Assembly (NCBI GenBank): GCA_037179385.1 | Contig: CM074190.1 | Span: forward strand, 13,085,983-13,149,982 | Source: Holothuria scabra | Taxonomy: Eukaryota; Echinodermata; Holothuroidea; Aspidochirotida; Holothuriidae | DNA length: 64,000 bases | Direction of reading: 5' to 3' | Shown: piece by piece, positions 20,038-29,320 of the stretch | Layout: each line of letters starts with the position of its first letter | Position numbering within the stretch: position 1 is the stretch's first letter | Made by a program: the position numbers and the translations under genes | The notes under the pieces: model-generated | The model's database searches: none | The model's input: the letters and a program-made list of their open reading frames with translations, nothing else | Told to the model about the DNA's origin: nothing

Positions 20038-20720
20038 TACTTGTAGAGTCAGCTTATTAAGCCTATGCAAAATGTCATAACTTAAACATACTGCTATGGA
20101 CGTTTTTCTAAACTTTTTCTCGCAATATAGCAACATTGAAGGCTTAGCTTTGCGCAATTTTTTCTCTTTTTTTTTTGTATTATCATTCTGCAACTCGTGT
20201 CGTCATGGCAACATTGGTCTTATTCTTTTTCAAAGTAAGGAATGCTAATCATTACCTTAAGTAAGAACAAACTGGGCTTTTAAAAGGTAGATCTCGTAAA
20301 TAAATAATACTAGGCCAGTCATTTTAAGGATTGCCATATTGATTTTCCTCACCAGGTGACTGTGCTAATATTTTACTTTATGCTATGTCATATTTAGCGC
20401 AGTGCAGTCGTATAACGGTAGTATTGTTTTCTTTTATTATTATTTTTAACTTGAAATACAAATTATAATGTGGATTTAGCAAAGGTAATTTTTCAGTGTT
20501 GATAGGAATCGCTTTAGGGGGCAATGTGCACCTCGATATTTAACGTCGTGACAGGTAATTGTTTATTGTTTGAACAGGTTTTAGACACATTGTAAGGAGT
20601 GCAAATATTGATTTCTCAATAGCTTTCTAGGACCATAAAGAACGATCAGAGTGAGTACCTTAGCTTTGAAATGATAAACATGACCCTCCGTCATCTGTTA
20701 AATTACGTCAAACATTGACA

Positions 20721-20803
20721 ATGTCTTAAGCTGTAAGTGCCGGTTCTACATATCACAAACACCATATGGATGGATCTTTGAGATCCGAGGGTTCGATTCC
20801 CTC
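20721..20803 (+). other. tRNA-like sequence with perfect T-arm (copy 2)
   Basis: The same T-arm recurs at 20787-20803 in the second duplicate. GGTGTCC is now displaced to 20963 by an insertion. In the right arm this T loop has one extra base (61894-61911), while copy 1 is intact there (62672-62688). Confidence 0.4.
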
Positions 20804-20804
20804 A

Positions 20805-20962
20805 ACCCAGCAAGCAAGCCCGGTTGGGCCCCAAGTGGGTTTTACTTGGGAAGCTTGGGCTTAGTTGGGCTTGGACTGAGGTTGGTATTGTCATCAGGTT
20901 TGGCCCCAATCGGGAGCCCAATCGGCCCCAAATGGAACCCAATATGGTGTGCTGGTTAGGGA
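20805..20962. mobile_element. 158-bp MITE-like insertion
   Basis: Copy 1 reads CCCTCA|GGTGTCC without interruption. In copy 2 the same junction is split by 158 bp starting ACCCAGCAAGC and ending GTGCTGGTTAGGGA. The ends show CCAGCA/TGCTGG inverted repeats, and the interior is rich in GGGCC/TTGGG. Sequence differs between the arms inside it. Confidence 0.5.
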
Positions 20963-21639
20963 GGTGTCCATACTTGTTCACCGACGGCTCATAGCCTCAG
21001 CAATGTCATGACATGGACAGACCCACCCTTTGGTTTAGCCTTTGCCTAACAAAATATCGTTATTGAAGGCGTACCATTGCCGAGAGTTTTTTGAATCATT
21101 AATGTATAATTTTTGTCGTCATGGCAAAACTTGTTAGTTTTTTCGGAAGTAACATACGGGTGTTGCTCCTAGCCTTAGGTAATGGCAACTTGGCCTGAAC
21201 TGCCTATTACTATTCAGGCCGCGTGTATACATAATTTTAGGCTAGTAATTTGATTGTGATATGCTGATTTTTTTCTCACCCTGTTACTGTGCTATAACAT
21301 TTTGCTTTAGTTTTATATCACTTATGTGCATAATGCCAAGTGTTCGCCATTGTCAATGTTCACACAATTTGGCACAAATCCTTTCAGCAAAACAATGCAG
21401 CCATGTTATGATATTTTTCAGGTTGTTATTTTAGAGTGTAGGCCACTGTACTTTACTACGTCAGTGAAACCAACAAAGTTAGCGATATGACGGGAAGGGA
21501 TCAGACCGTATGTTAGTTCACTCACAATAATGATTTGTGACAATGGTCGTGATCGGGTACAGTGCAGTAGAGGATGGCTAGTTCCACGCCGTGTATTACC
21601 ATGATCAATGGGCAAGTGTGGCATACTTATAGCAGTAAG

Positions 21640-22850
21640 TAAAAATAGTCCAAAATAAACTTTTAGTTTTCTTATTTGTATTTGAAAATGTTTTCTGCAA
21701 AATTAAAATTCACATCCCCAACTCAGAAAGGGCCAAGCAAGAACCCTCAATTTATTAGGCCGAACAATTTTTACACCATCCCTGAATACCAGGTTGTGAG
21801 GCATATTCTTTTTCAGTCATACCCAAAACGCCTGCCAAAGTGAACACAATGTACAAATTCTTCAATTGGATATTCATACTCTAACCTAACCAAGCGTGCT
21901 CCCAGCCGTCGGACTTGCTCCGGAAAATCGGTGTGGTGCTAGTGGGCGCATCTCTGGTGCTCGGGGAAGTGCTCATATTTCTCGGGAATTCTCAATGTGG
22001 AGCCAGAAGCGTAGTCGGTCGATAAACTTCATAGACGTTGCACTACCAGTTGGGTGTGTTGGATTGACGCTAGACGAGCAGCACGTGAGGGCAAGCTCAG
22101 CCATGGTCGGACTAATCGGTCTGTGTACAGTATGTCGCAACAATTTGATGTCATTAACACGTCCAGACACGCTTTTTTCGACGAGTGAAGAATTATCGTG
22201 ATTTTTTTTTTTGGGGGGGGGGGGAATTTTGGGTCTTTGGGTGGATGTTTGTTGGGAAGGTTTCGGTTTAGCCCCTTTTCGAAAGTCTAAATTGGGGTCT
22301 TATCGTTATGTCGTTGTCCGATTGTGATACACCTGACCAAATGGTAATTCCCTCAGTCTCCTTATATTTGTTAAACTGCTCATCAACATGTCTTGGTTGG
22401 AAAAATGTTGACATTGTCCAAGCAAACGATTCATGACTGAGACAACGTATAGGCTAAACCTAAATGTTATCCACATAGAAAAAAACACTCTCTACATTGA
22501 CTTTACGAGTCTTCACAGACTGACTGACCTTTGCAATTGGTATCTGTCAGGCTCTCCTTGCGTATGTGGGACAATCGGAACAGAGGAACATATCTAGAAA
22601 TGTTCTCCTGAGCAACGCATGAAGCGCCGGAGCAGAGGACTTCTTTCCTCCAGGCCCATGCTTGCAGTATGATGGAGCAGAGAAGTATATGTTATGGTGT
22701 TGTTCATTCCGTGTGATCCATGTGCTCATGTGCCCGAGTTTTCTATGACGTTTGATCATCTGCTCCAAGCGAATGGATTATATTTAAGTCCATGGGGACT
22801 CGTGTTCCCCACATTAAATAACACACCTTTGTGAATGCAACACCTTAAGC
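21640..22850. other. element interior, no recognised gene
   Basis: Overlapping open frames occur on both strands (plus 21896-22201, minus 21973-22170, minus near 22547-22768) without a recognisable domain. 21,896-22,201 is the same at protein level in both arms, whereas about 22,205-22,780 differs at many positions between arms, including a G-run of different length. This may be remains of element genes. Confidence 0.35.
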
Positions 22851-23297
22851 ATGTCTCACCTTTGTCATATCTGTCGGGTGCCTTTTACCAGAGGCTTTAA
22901 TCTTCGTCGGCATATAGAGCGTGTCCACAAGCACCCTCATGGGGACCTTGAGATGGACGGTGGGAACTCTAAGAAAGGTATAGGGAAGGGACTATACGAC
23001 TCTCCAGACGAGGCCTCATACAAAGATATCTCAGAGAGTAACATAAGCAACAGTGTATCAGAGCATCTGGAGGAAGACAGCATGACTGGCAGTAGCGAAG
23101 CTGACAACACTGATGTCTGCAGCGACACCGAGGGAGTTGGCAGCAGCGAAGAGGAGTCCGAAGAAGACGGCACTGAGACCGATAATGATGAAGAGGAAAA
23201 CGACTGTCATAGAAATGTGTATTGTCCGATCGACACTTGGGAAAATCTAGTCAAATTGCATAAGGCCATGGGTTTCATTTTAAATCGAGGATATTAG
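22851..23297 (+). CDS. C2H2 zinc-finger protein with acidic tail, left copy
   Basis: 148 codons from an ATG. Residues 4-27 form one classical C2H2 finger: CHIC, then 12 residues, then HIERVH. A long acidic/serine-rich segment follows (about residues 55-125, with EEESEEDGTETDNDEEEND), and the C-terminus contains CPIDTWENLVKLHKAMGF. Single-finger proteins with an acidic middle occur in Polinton-like elements of marine invertebrates (from memory), so it fits the context, probably as a DNA-binding accessory protein. Relative to the right copy it reads GVGSSEEESE in one stretch where the other reads a different frame. Confidence 0.65.
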   Translation: MSHLCHICRVPFTRGFNLRRHIERVHKHPHGDLEMDGGNSKKGIGKGLYDSPDEASYKDISESNISNSVSEHLEEDSMTGSSEADNTDVCSDTEGVGSSEEESEEDGTETDNDEEENDCHRNVYCPIDTWENLVKLHKAMGFILNRGY

Positions 23298-24689
23298 ATG
23301 TCGTACAACCAAGCATAAAGTATAACAACTCGAAACTCCCGGAGTTGAAGATCATCTGTCTCTTACCCGAAACAGTCCTTCAGTGGCAGTCGTCTTAGAC
23401 TCGACAGCATCGCCTAGTGTACACAAAACGCGGACAGTGTGTCATTACTACACATTACCATGTGGTTACTGAAGTTGAAATGTTTCTGTTAAAGCCTTTT
23501 CCTACTGACAGCGAGTGCTGATACCCTTTATGCAAGAATAGTGTTGGAAAACATGAAGTAGTAATGTAACCTAAAACATTTTCATTGTCTTTCATTCTTG
23601 ACCACTTCTTTTTCTGTGAACTGTGATTTATAAACTCATGGCAATGTGAGAAAACGAACAACTGTGATGCGTAGAGGGTTTGAATTGCTATAAACGGATG
23701 GGAAAGGGGGGGGGGGGTCGAGCTCTCCCTAGACCAGGTTACAAAGTGTTTAGGACAGGGAAAAAGTGCCATTTTAAGAAACGGATGGGATCCAAATTTT
23801 TAAGTTGACAAGCGATTAAACGCAATATAGCCAAATACGTTCGTCCCATTCTGACCTCATTATTCTCCACGGCTTTTTTGTTTTCATTATTGCTGTTATT
23901 GTTTTTATTATGTTATGTACAGTGGTCGAACGCTGGTCTTTCGGGTCATATTAATAACGTAATTCATCCATGGGGTGCCAGTTGCTTTTTCGCGACTTAA
24001 GTTAGTTACCTACACGGACCTATGGGTTCTCGAAAATTTTAGCAAATCGGAAATAAGCCACATTTTAAGACGCAGTGTGTACAAATTTTAAGAAAAGGGT
24101 GTTAATCGTCATGACGAATGTCGATGGTACTAGGAAATGGAACGGTAATGTATCCTTTTTTCAGCATGCAATCTATATATTACTGTACGAAGCGATTTCA
24201 CGTCGTTGGCTTTATTTGGATGGGCGCTGTGTTCAAAATGTATTAGTTCCCTTGATTTCCTTAAAACAAAATTTACTTTAATACTTTTCACTTAAATGAC
24301 CTGGAACAAAAATTAGTTTTTTGAAGTGGCGTTGCTAAAGATAACAGCAGCTGATGCCGTTATCACAAAGAAGGAACGTCTGGCTTGTAATGCGATCTCC
24401 TCATAGTAAGTTTAGTGCAGACCTATGGAAAGTAGGGATATGCCAAGAATATGCCGAGCCATGTACTGTCGCGACCAGCGTTTTTAGCACTTTTGTAATA
24501 CTTTTAAGTGCATCAAATCGTTATTTTTAATAGCCTGCAGAATAAAAACCACGCATCGCTACTGGTGCCTTTGAAGACCTGCCTTACATTCTGATTACAT
24601 AATGGTAGTCTGATGGTTGCTCGTCAAACCTCTTTCAGAATTTTTATTCATTAATTAGCATTCCACCGTGCATGCTCTACTTCTCCGAA

Positions 24690-25600
24690 AGCTGCTCCAG
24701 TGTTCATGATCATATGTTCCGATTGTCTACCAGGCACGCTTCGACCCGTGCTCCATTGTACTTCACCGCGTATGCTCCTTCCTACCCCGAAAACTCGTCT
24801 AGAATGATGCGCATATGCTCCTGTGGTCTGCCACGCGTGCTCCGACCCGTGCTCCAGGGTACTCCACCGATTATGTTCTTCTGCCCCGAAAGCTGCTGAA
24901 GTTTTCATGTCCGTATACTCCGGTGGTCTTCCACGCATGCTCCGACCCGTGCTCCGTGATACTCCACCGCGTTAGATCTTCTGCTCCGCATGCTCTTCTG
25001 CTCCCAAAGCTTCTCTGGTATAACGCTCATATGCTCCGGTGATCTGCCACGCGTGCTCCGACCCGTGCTCCAGGGTACTCCACCGCGTATGCTCCTTCCT
25101 ACTACGAAAGCTCCTCTGGAATGATGCTCATATGCTCCGGTGATCTGCCACTCGTGCTCTGACCCGTGCTCCAGGGTACTCCACCGCGTTTACTCTTCTG
25201 CTCCGAAAGCTCCTCTGGAGTGATGCTCATATTCTCCGGTGGTCTGCCACGCGTGCTCTGACCCGTGCTCCAGGGTACTCCATCGCATTTACTCTTCTGC
25301 TCCGAAAGGTGCTCCAGTGTTCATGTTTATATGCTCCGGTCGTCTATTATGCATGCTCCGACCCGTTCTCCATGATACTCCACCGATTATGTCCTTCTGC
25401 TCCGAAAGTTGCTCCAGTTTTCATGTCCAAAAACTCCGGTGGTCTTCCACGAATGCTCCGACCCGTGCTCCGTGTTACTCCACCGCATATGCTCTTCTGC
25501 TCCGTATGCTCTTCTGCTCCGAAGGCTTCTCTTGTATAACGCTGATGTGGTCCGGTGATCTACCACGCACGCTCCTACCCGTGTTCCATGTTAGCAGCCT
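24690..25600. repeat. ~100-bp minisatellite inside the element, left
   Basis: TCCGACCCGTG-type markers recur at 24740, 24841, 24941, 25057, 25158, 25257, 25357, 25457 and 25573. Steps are 99-101 bp, with two 116-bp steps caused by an extra CCGTATGCTCTTCTG-like block. TGCTCC (GGAGCA) occurs several times per unit. Since 100 is not a multiple of 3, the frame changes each unit, so the open frames across it are not a protein. An isolated copy lies at about 25,860-26,000, directly before the protease remnant. Confidence 0.85.
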
Positions 25601-26011
25601 GTCGCCATTATTCTCCACGGCTTTATTTTCTTGTTTTTATTAATGCTGTTATTGTTATTTACAGTAGTGGAACCTTAAATCCAGTCAACGAATTGAATTG
25701 GAGGCCGGGTGCTTTTCGGGTCATATCAAAAGTTTAAAAAACATAGGATGCCAGTTGCCTTTTCACGACTTAAAGTAGTTACCTACAGTTGAGTATGGGT
25801 TGTCATTTTTTCATGAAACAATCACCATGTATGCTCCTATTCTCCAAAAACTGCTCCAGTTTTCATGGTCATATGCTCCGGTGGTCTACGGGGCATGCTC
25901 CGACCTGTGCTGCATGGGCCTCTTTCGCATATGCTCTCCTGCTCAAAAGGCCGCTTCAGTGATCATGCTTATATGCCCCGATGCTTTACGACGCATGCTT
26001 CTTCCCTTGCG

Positions 26012-26390
26012 CTAAGTCCCCCTGATCTGCCTGTGAATCGTCGCCCTGCTGCCTTCGTCGTGAGTACGGATCCAAGCTGTCGTCCGGGAGAACACTGGAT
26101 TGCTATCTACCTACCAAAGCGAGGACCTCTAGAATACTTTGATTCATACGGCAAACCGCCTGAAGTGAATTCCATTCGAACATTTTTAGCTAGAAATGGT
26201 GACATTGTTAAGATAAATCCAAAATCATTACAGGGACCTTTATCGTCTGTGTGGACATTACTGCATTCATTATTTGCTTCATCGATGTAGAGGCCAGTCC
26301 ATGGAAACCATCACTGGCCGATTTAATGTTGATCAACAGAGAAACGATAGGGATGTTTTACATTTCACGACCCATCTAATGATAACGTAA
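26012..26390 (+). pseudogene. adenovirus-type cysteine protease (adenain-like), frameshifted, left
   Basis: The family matures capsid proteins in adenoviruses, Polintons and adintoviruses. Visible landmarks: the segment ending AAFVVSTDP, then GEHW with the catalytic His, then EYFDSYG with the acidic residue, then LQGPLSSV before the catalytic Cys region. Near 26,250 the frame shifts by +1, and the Cys-containing segment continues in that other frame to a TAA at 26388-26390. The N-terminal ~25 residues expected for the family are missing, where the minisatellite copy abuts. The gene is therefore doubly broken, and the same break is present in both arms. Confidence 0.75.
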
Positions 26391-27036
26391 CGCTTCTGCT
26401 ATGTCAGTATTATGTCTTATTTGACCAAATAGGTTACTATTTTGTTTGCTGTAGATTCTATAAATATTTGTACTTTTGCGGTGGTAGCTTAGACGGAAAA
26501 AAAGGAAAAGAGTTGCAGTCTCAAAACGCTTATCAGACTTTATTGCAATTAGCACCACATAGGCTGCGACCTATTTTCTGGTGACTGAAACAAATGATCG
26601 GAGCAAAGAATCATGGTCGGTTGCTTTTCACGCTTTTGGGCGTTGGTTGGGGCCCTTACGACGTTTTCTGTAACATAAGAATCCGAATTGACTTATACAG
26701 GAACAGACCATTCCTGTCTCCTCGTCGCCATGACATGTATTAACAAAAGGAGTGAATGTTATGTGAATGCGTATCTTTTGTATTGTTAAAATGAATAAAC
26801 AGAGCTGCACTCAAATTTCTTTCTTTGTTCTCTTTCTCTTTGTATAATGCCTCATCCAATAGTCTCCCAGATATTCCACATCTACCCAATGTAATCTTCA
26901 TCCTTACTCGCCCATCGTAAGAATATTTACCTGTTGCCTAGCAACAGCCGTCCATCAACCAAAATAAGTCACTCTCGAGATCAATCATGACCGGACGTGG
27001 TAATGACCTTGACCGTTGCCCATCACCAATGACGTC
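26391..27036. other. element interior between protease and TIR
   Basis: No recognisable gene. Short open frames only. GTTGCCTAGCAACAGCC near 26,933-26,949 is another X-box-like palindrome. The mirror is 55,668-56,313. Confidence 0.4.
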
Positions 27037-27140
27037 ACCCAAGAACGTGGCAATGACCTTGACCGTTGCCTAGCAACAATGACGTCATTCCCATGCTGGC
27101 TTCTGATTGGTTCGGGTCCATAAAGCTGGCTCTAACTACT
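27037..27140. repeat. right terminal inverted repeat of the Polinton-like element
   Basis: Ends ..GGCTCTAACTACT. Just inside lies a second, 50-bp-offset copy of the motif TGACCTTGACCGTTGCC...TGACGTCA (CREs at 27030 and 27080), so the terminus contains a 50-bp tandem duplication. Confidence 0.8.
27065..27110 (+). promoter_or_regulatory. X-box / CRE / Y-box (RFX-CREB-NF-Y type) module in the TIR
   Basis: GTTGCCTAGCAAC (27065-27077, palindromic RFX X-box) abuts TGACGTCA (27080-27087, perfect CRE). CTGATTGG (27103-27110, inverted CCAAT box) follows 15 bp later. The order and spacing match the X1-X2-Y module of vertebrate MHC class II promoters as I recall it. The mirror module in the left repeat is at 18141-18186. 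Transcription-factor use is inferred from motifs only. Confidence 0.6.
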
Positions 27141-27146
27141 TGCCTG
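27141..27146. repeat. right target-site duplication TGCCTG
   Basis: Directly follows the end of the right terminal inverted repeat (..CTAACTACT). Confidence 0.75.
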
Positions 27147-27751
27147 TGCTCTCGTTTTTACCTTCATGAATTACTTTGGACACTTTCTTGTCTATAGTGT
27201 GCATATTAATCATAGGCAGGGATTTGGTATGAGGGTGTTGTGACTTAACCCCTCTTGAAGCCAATGCTACTGCCACAGTAATAACATGTTTTACAGTATT
27301 CATTATTTTGAAAGCCTTTCGACGCTGGCATTGTAATTTTTACCTTCATAAATTACTCTGGCCAGTAGCTTGCCTATAGTGTGCAAAGTCCTAAGCAGGG
27401 ATTTGGTATAAGAGCGTTTTGATTTTTATCTCTCTCTCCACTAATGTTGCAGTTTTTAAATGTTTTGTGTTCATTTATTAGAAGGTTCGATCTATGACAG
27501 TCATCTTATTGTAACCTTCATAAATTACCCTGGCCAATATGTTATCTATGCATAATCCTAAGCAGGGATTTGGTATGAGGGTCTTTTGATTTAGTCCCTC
27601 TAGAAGCTAATGCTACTGTTTATATGTTTTACAGTGTTCATTATTTTGAAAGCCTTCTATGCCGGTGCTCTCATTTTTACATTAAGTTCATAAATTACTC
27701 TGGCCTAGATCTTATCTATGCATAGTCCTAAGCAAGGATTTGGTATGAGCA

Positions 27752-28957
27752 AGGGTGGGATTTGATCTCTGAAAGTGGTGGGCGAATTCGGGGTGACAAC
27801 CAAACTCCCCCTAACGGCGTGGGGTGTAGGGGCTCGCCTTAGGGCCCATCGTGGGGGTTCAGGGGGCGAAACCCCTTGAAGCTCCTGTGTATTTACGAAA
27901 TTGTAGGCATATAAATGATGCATTTTATCTTCAACTTTAAAGTACATAAGATGGACACTTAACAGAACACAAATATCACAATTTGACTTTCTTCAATTAC
28001 ATCCTTACTCCATATGATTAAAGTCGGCCAGAATCGATAATACAGAGGGTGCGGGGAGGGAGAATGGATTACTTAAAATTGAGGTTCTTCAGGGGCTTTC
28101 TCCTTGGTGCCCCAGATCTTCTTTTCAGAAAGCTAGGGGCCCTTCATATGATGTGAATTCAGCCCTTGTCTTTGATGGGGCGCGCGAACGAAAAATTTGA
28201 CGTTTAGGACGTCTCAATAATGAAACTGAATGAAAATTACAGAAGGGATGGGACCACTTCAGTGGCGTAGCCAGGATTGAATTTTTAGGGGGGCCTAGGT
28301 AACAATTGGGGGGTCTGGTATCTCCGAGGGTCAGGCGTGACAAGACTATCTAAGCGGAGCGCCACCATCAGTTGGCGAGGAGCGAACAAGAAAATTTCGG
28401 GCTTTGCAAACCCTCTAGATGGCCGGAAACGGCACTTCCCACCCGTTTTAAGCTGTATGTACTCAGCCTTGAAAAACGAATCTCATATCTGACACTTCTC
28501 AAAAAATGAAAATAAAAAATCAATCTATGAAAAATTGTAATACATACATTTTTAGGGACCCCAAAACTGGGCATTTCCGATCTGTGGGACGAAAGGGAAC
28601 CGGTATCTCCCTTCCCCTTGAGGAAAATTGTAAACTTCAGGAGGACGTACCGTAGATCACAAATGCGGCAATATTTGAATGGATTTCAGCTTTGATAGGA
28701 AAACCAAAAGTAGTTGTGTCCCCCTCTGAGAAATTTTCTTTGCGTTAGATTTCCTAGATGCAAAATGGTGCCATGTTTGGCAAAACTTTGAACTGATTAT
28801 AGGCCTGTGTATTACGTTTTCCCTTTTTGGGGAGCATGAAAATTTCAAAATGCTCATTTTTAGTCTTTGTAGAGATTTTACAAGTGACATACATACTACC
28901 AGTAACACTTTTTCCGGTTTTCAGCGGGGTCTAGATGTAAAATGGTGCAGTATTTGT
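27752..28957. mobile_element. 1.2-kb insertion in the satellite, unclassified
   Basis: Unrelated to the flanking units. It contains GTGGCGTAGCCAGGATT near 28,264 and AAGCGGAGCGCCACCAT near 28,355, both shared with other dispersed repeats in the window. GTATGAG occurs near both edges but also belongs to the satellite unit, so a target duplication cannot be proven. Confidence 0.45.
28264..28450 (+). repeat. dispersed repeat, GTGGCGTAGCCAGG / GCGGAGCGCCACC family
   Basis: Shares AAGCGGAGCGCCACCAT, a following TTGG-G-GGAGCG, and GCCGGAAACG-CA-TTCC with 32,878-32,975 in the same orientation. The poly-G block after TTTTTAG is typical of the family. The mirror is at 54,254-54,440. Confidence 0.6.
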
Positions 28958-29320
28958 ATGAGGGTATATGAGGGTGTTTTGATTTGTATCCCTCTGGACG
29001 CCAATGCTACAATTTTTATTAGGTCTCTCTATGACGGTGATCTAATTTAATCCTTGGTACATTACTCTGGCCTATATTTCTTGTTTGTGCATAGCCCTAA
29101 GCAGGAATTTGGTATGAGGGTGTTTTAATTTAATCCTCCTAGAAGCCAATCCGACTGTTAATATGTTTGTTTCACAGTGTTCATTATTTTGAAAGTCTTC
29201 ATTTGGTGTAAGGGTGTTTTAATTTTTATCCCCCTAGAGGCCAATGCTGCAGATTTTTAAATGTTTTAGTGTTCATTGGAATGTCTTTCTATGCCGGTGC
29301 TTGAATTTTAGCATTTGTAT

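Larger units (their letters stand above)
19900..21340. repeat. diverged direct duplication inside the element
   Basis: A unit at about 19,900-20,430 recurs at about 20,670-21,340. Shared landmarks in order: GTTAAAT-AC, TTGACA-TGT, TAAGCTGTAAG-GCCGGTTCTACA, ATCACAAACACC, GGATCTTT, CGAGGGTTCGATTCCCTCA, GTCGTCATGGCAA, CTAG-CCAGT/CTAGTAATTT, and CTGTGCTA-ATTTT. The second copy carries a 158-bp insertion. The mirror lies at about 61,365-62,800. Confidence 0.65.
18111..27140. mobile_element. Polinton/adintovirus-like element, 9,030 bp, non-autonomous or decayed
   Basis: It is bounded by 104-bp terminal inverted repeats (18111-18214 and 27037-27140, two mismatches) that begin with 5'-AG. The 6-bp target duplication is TGCCTG at 18105-18110 and 27141-27146. 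Long terminal inverted repeats, an AG start and 6-bp duplications are Polinton/Maverick hallmarks. The interior holds an adenovirus-type protease remnant, a C2H2 zinc-finger gene and a PC4-like gene. I found no protein-primed polymerase, retroviral-type integrase, packaging ATPase or capsid gene, and the length is about half that of a full Polinton. Minisatellite growth and MITE insertion have altered it. A near-identical inverted copy begins at 55564. Adintovirus, Polinton or a related virus-like lineage cannot be separated without the polymerase. Confidence 0.75.
27157..29320. repeat. ~170-bp satellite, interrupted, left
   Basis: GGATTTGGTAT-type markers occur at 27221, 27400, 27567 and 27737 (steps 179, 167, 170), each unit also having TTCATAAATTACTCTGGCC and ATTATTTTGAAAG. 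After about 27,752 the array stops and resumes near 28,957 with the same motifs (29,060, 29,104, 29,197), decaying by 29,320. The intervening ~1.2 kb is unrelated and probably inserted. The array begins 11 bp after the element's right target duplication. Confidence 0.75.

Noticed and set aside
21896..22201. 101-codon frame conserved in both arms as an element gene
   Set aside because: An overlapping antisense frame is equally conserved, and identity is explained by arm homogenisation; no domain recognised.
24672..25643. Cysteine/serine-rich open frames (up to 134 codons) across the 100-bp array
   Set aside because: The unit length is not a multiple of 3, so the frame changes each unit; the peptides are by-products of the repeat.
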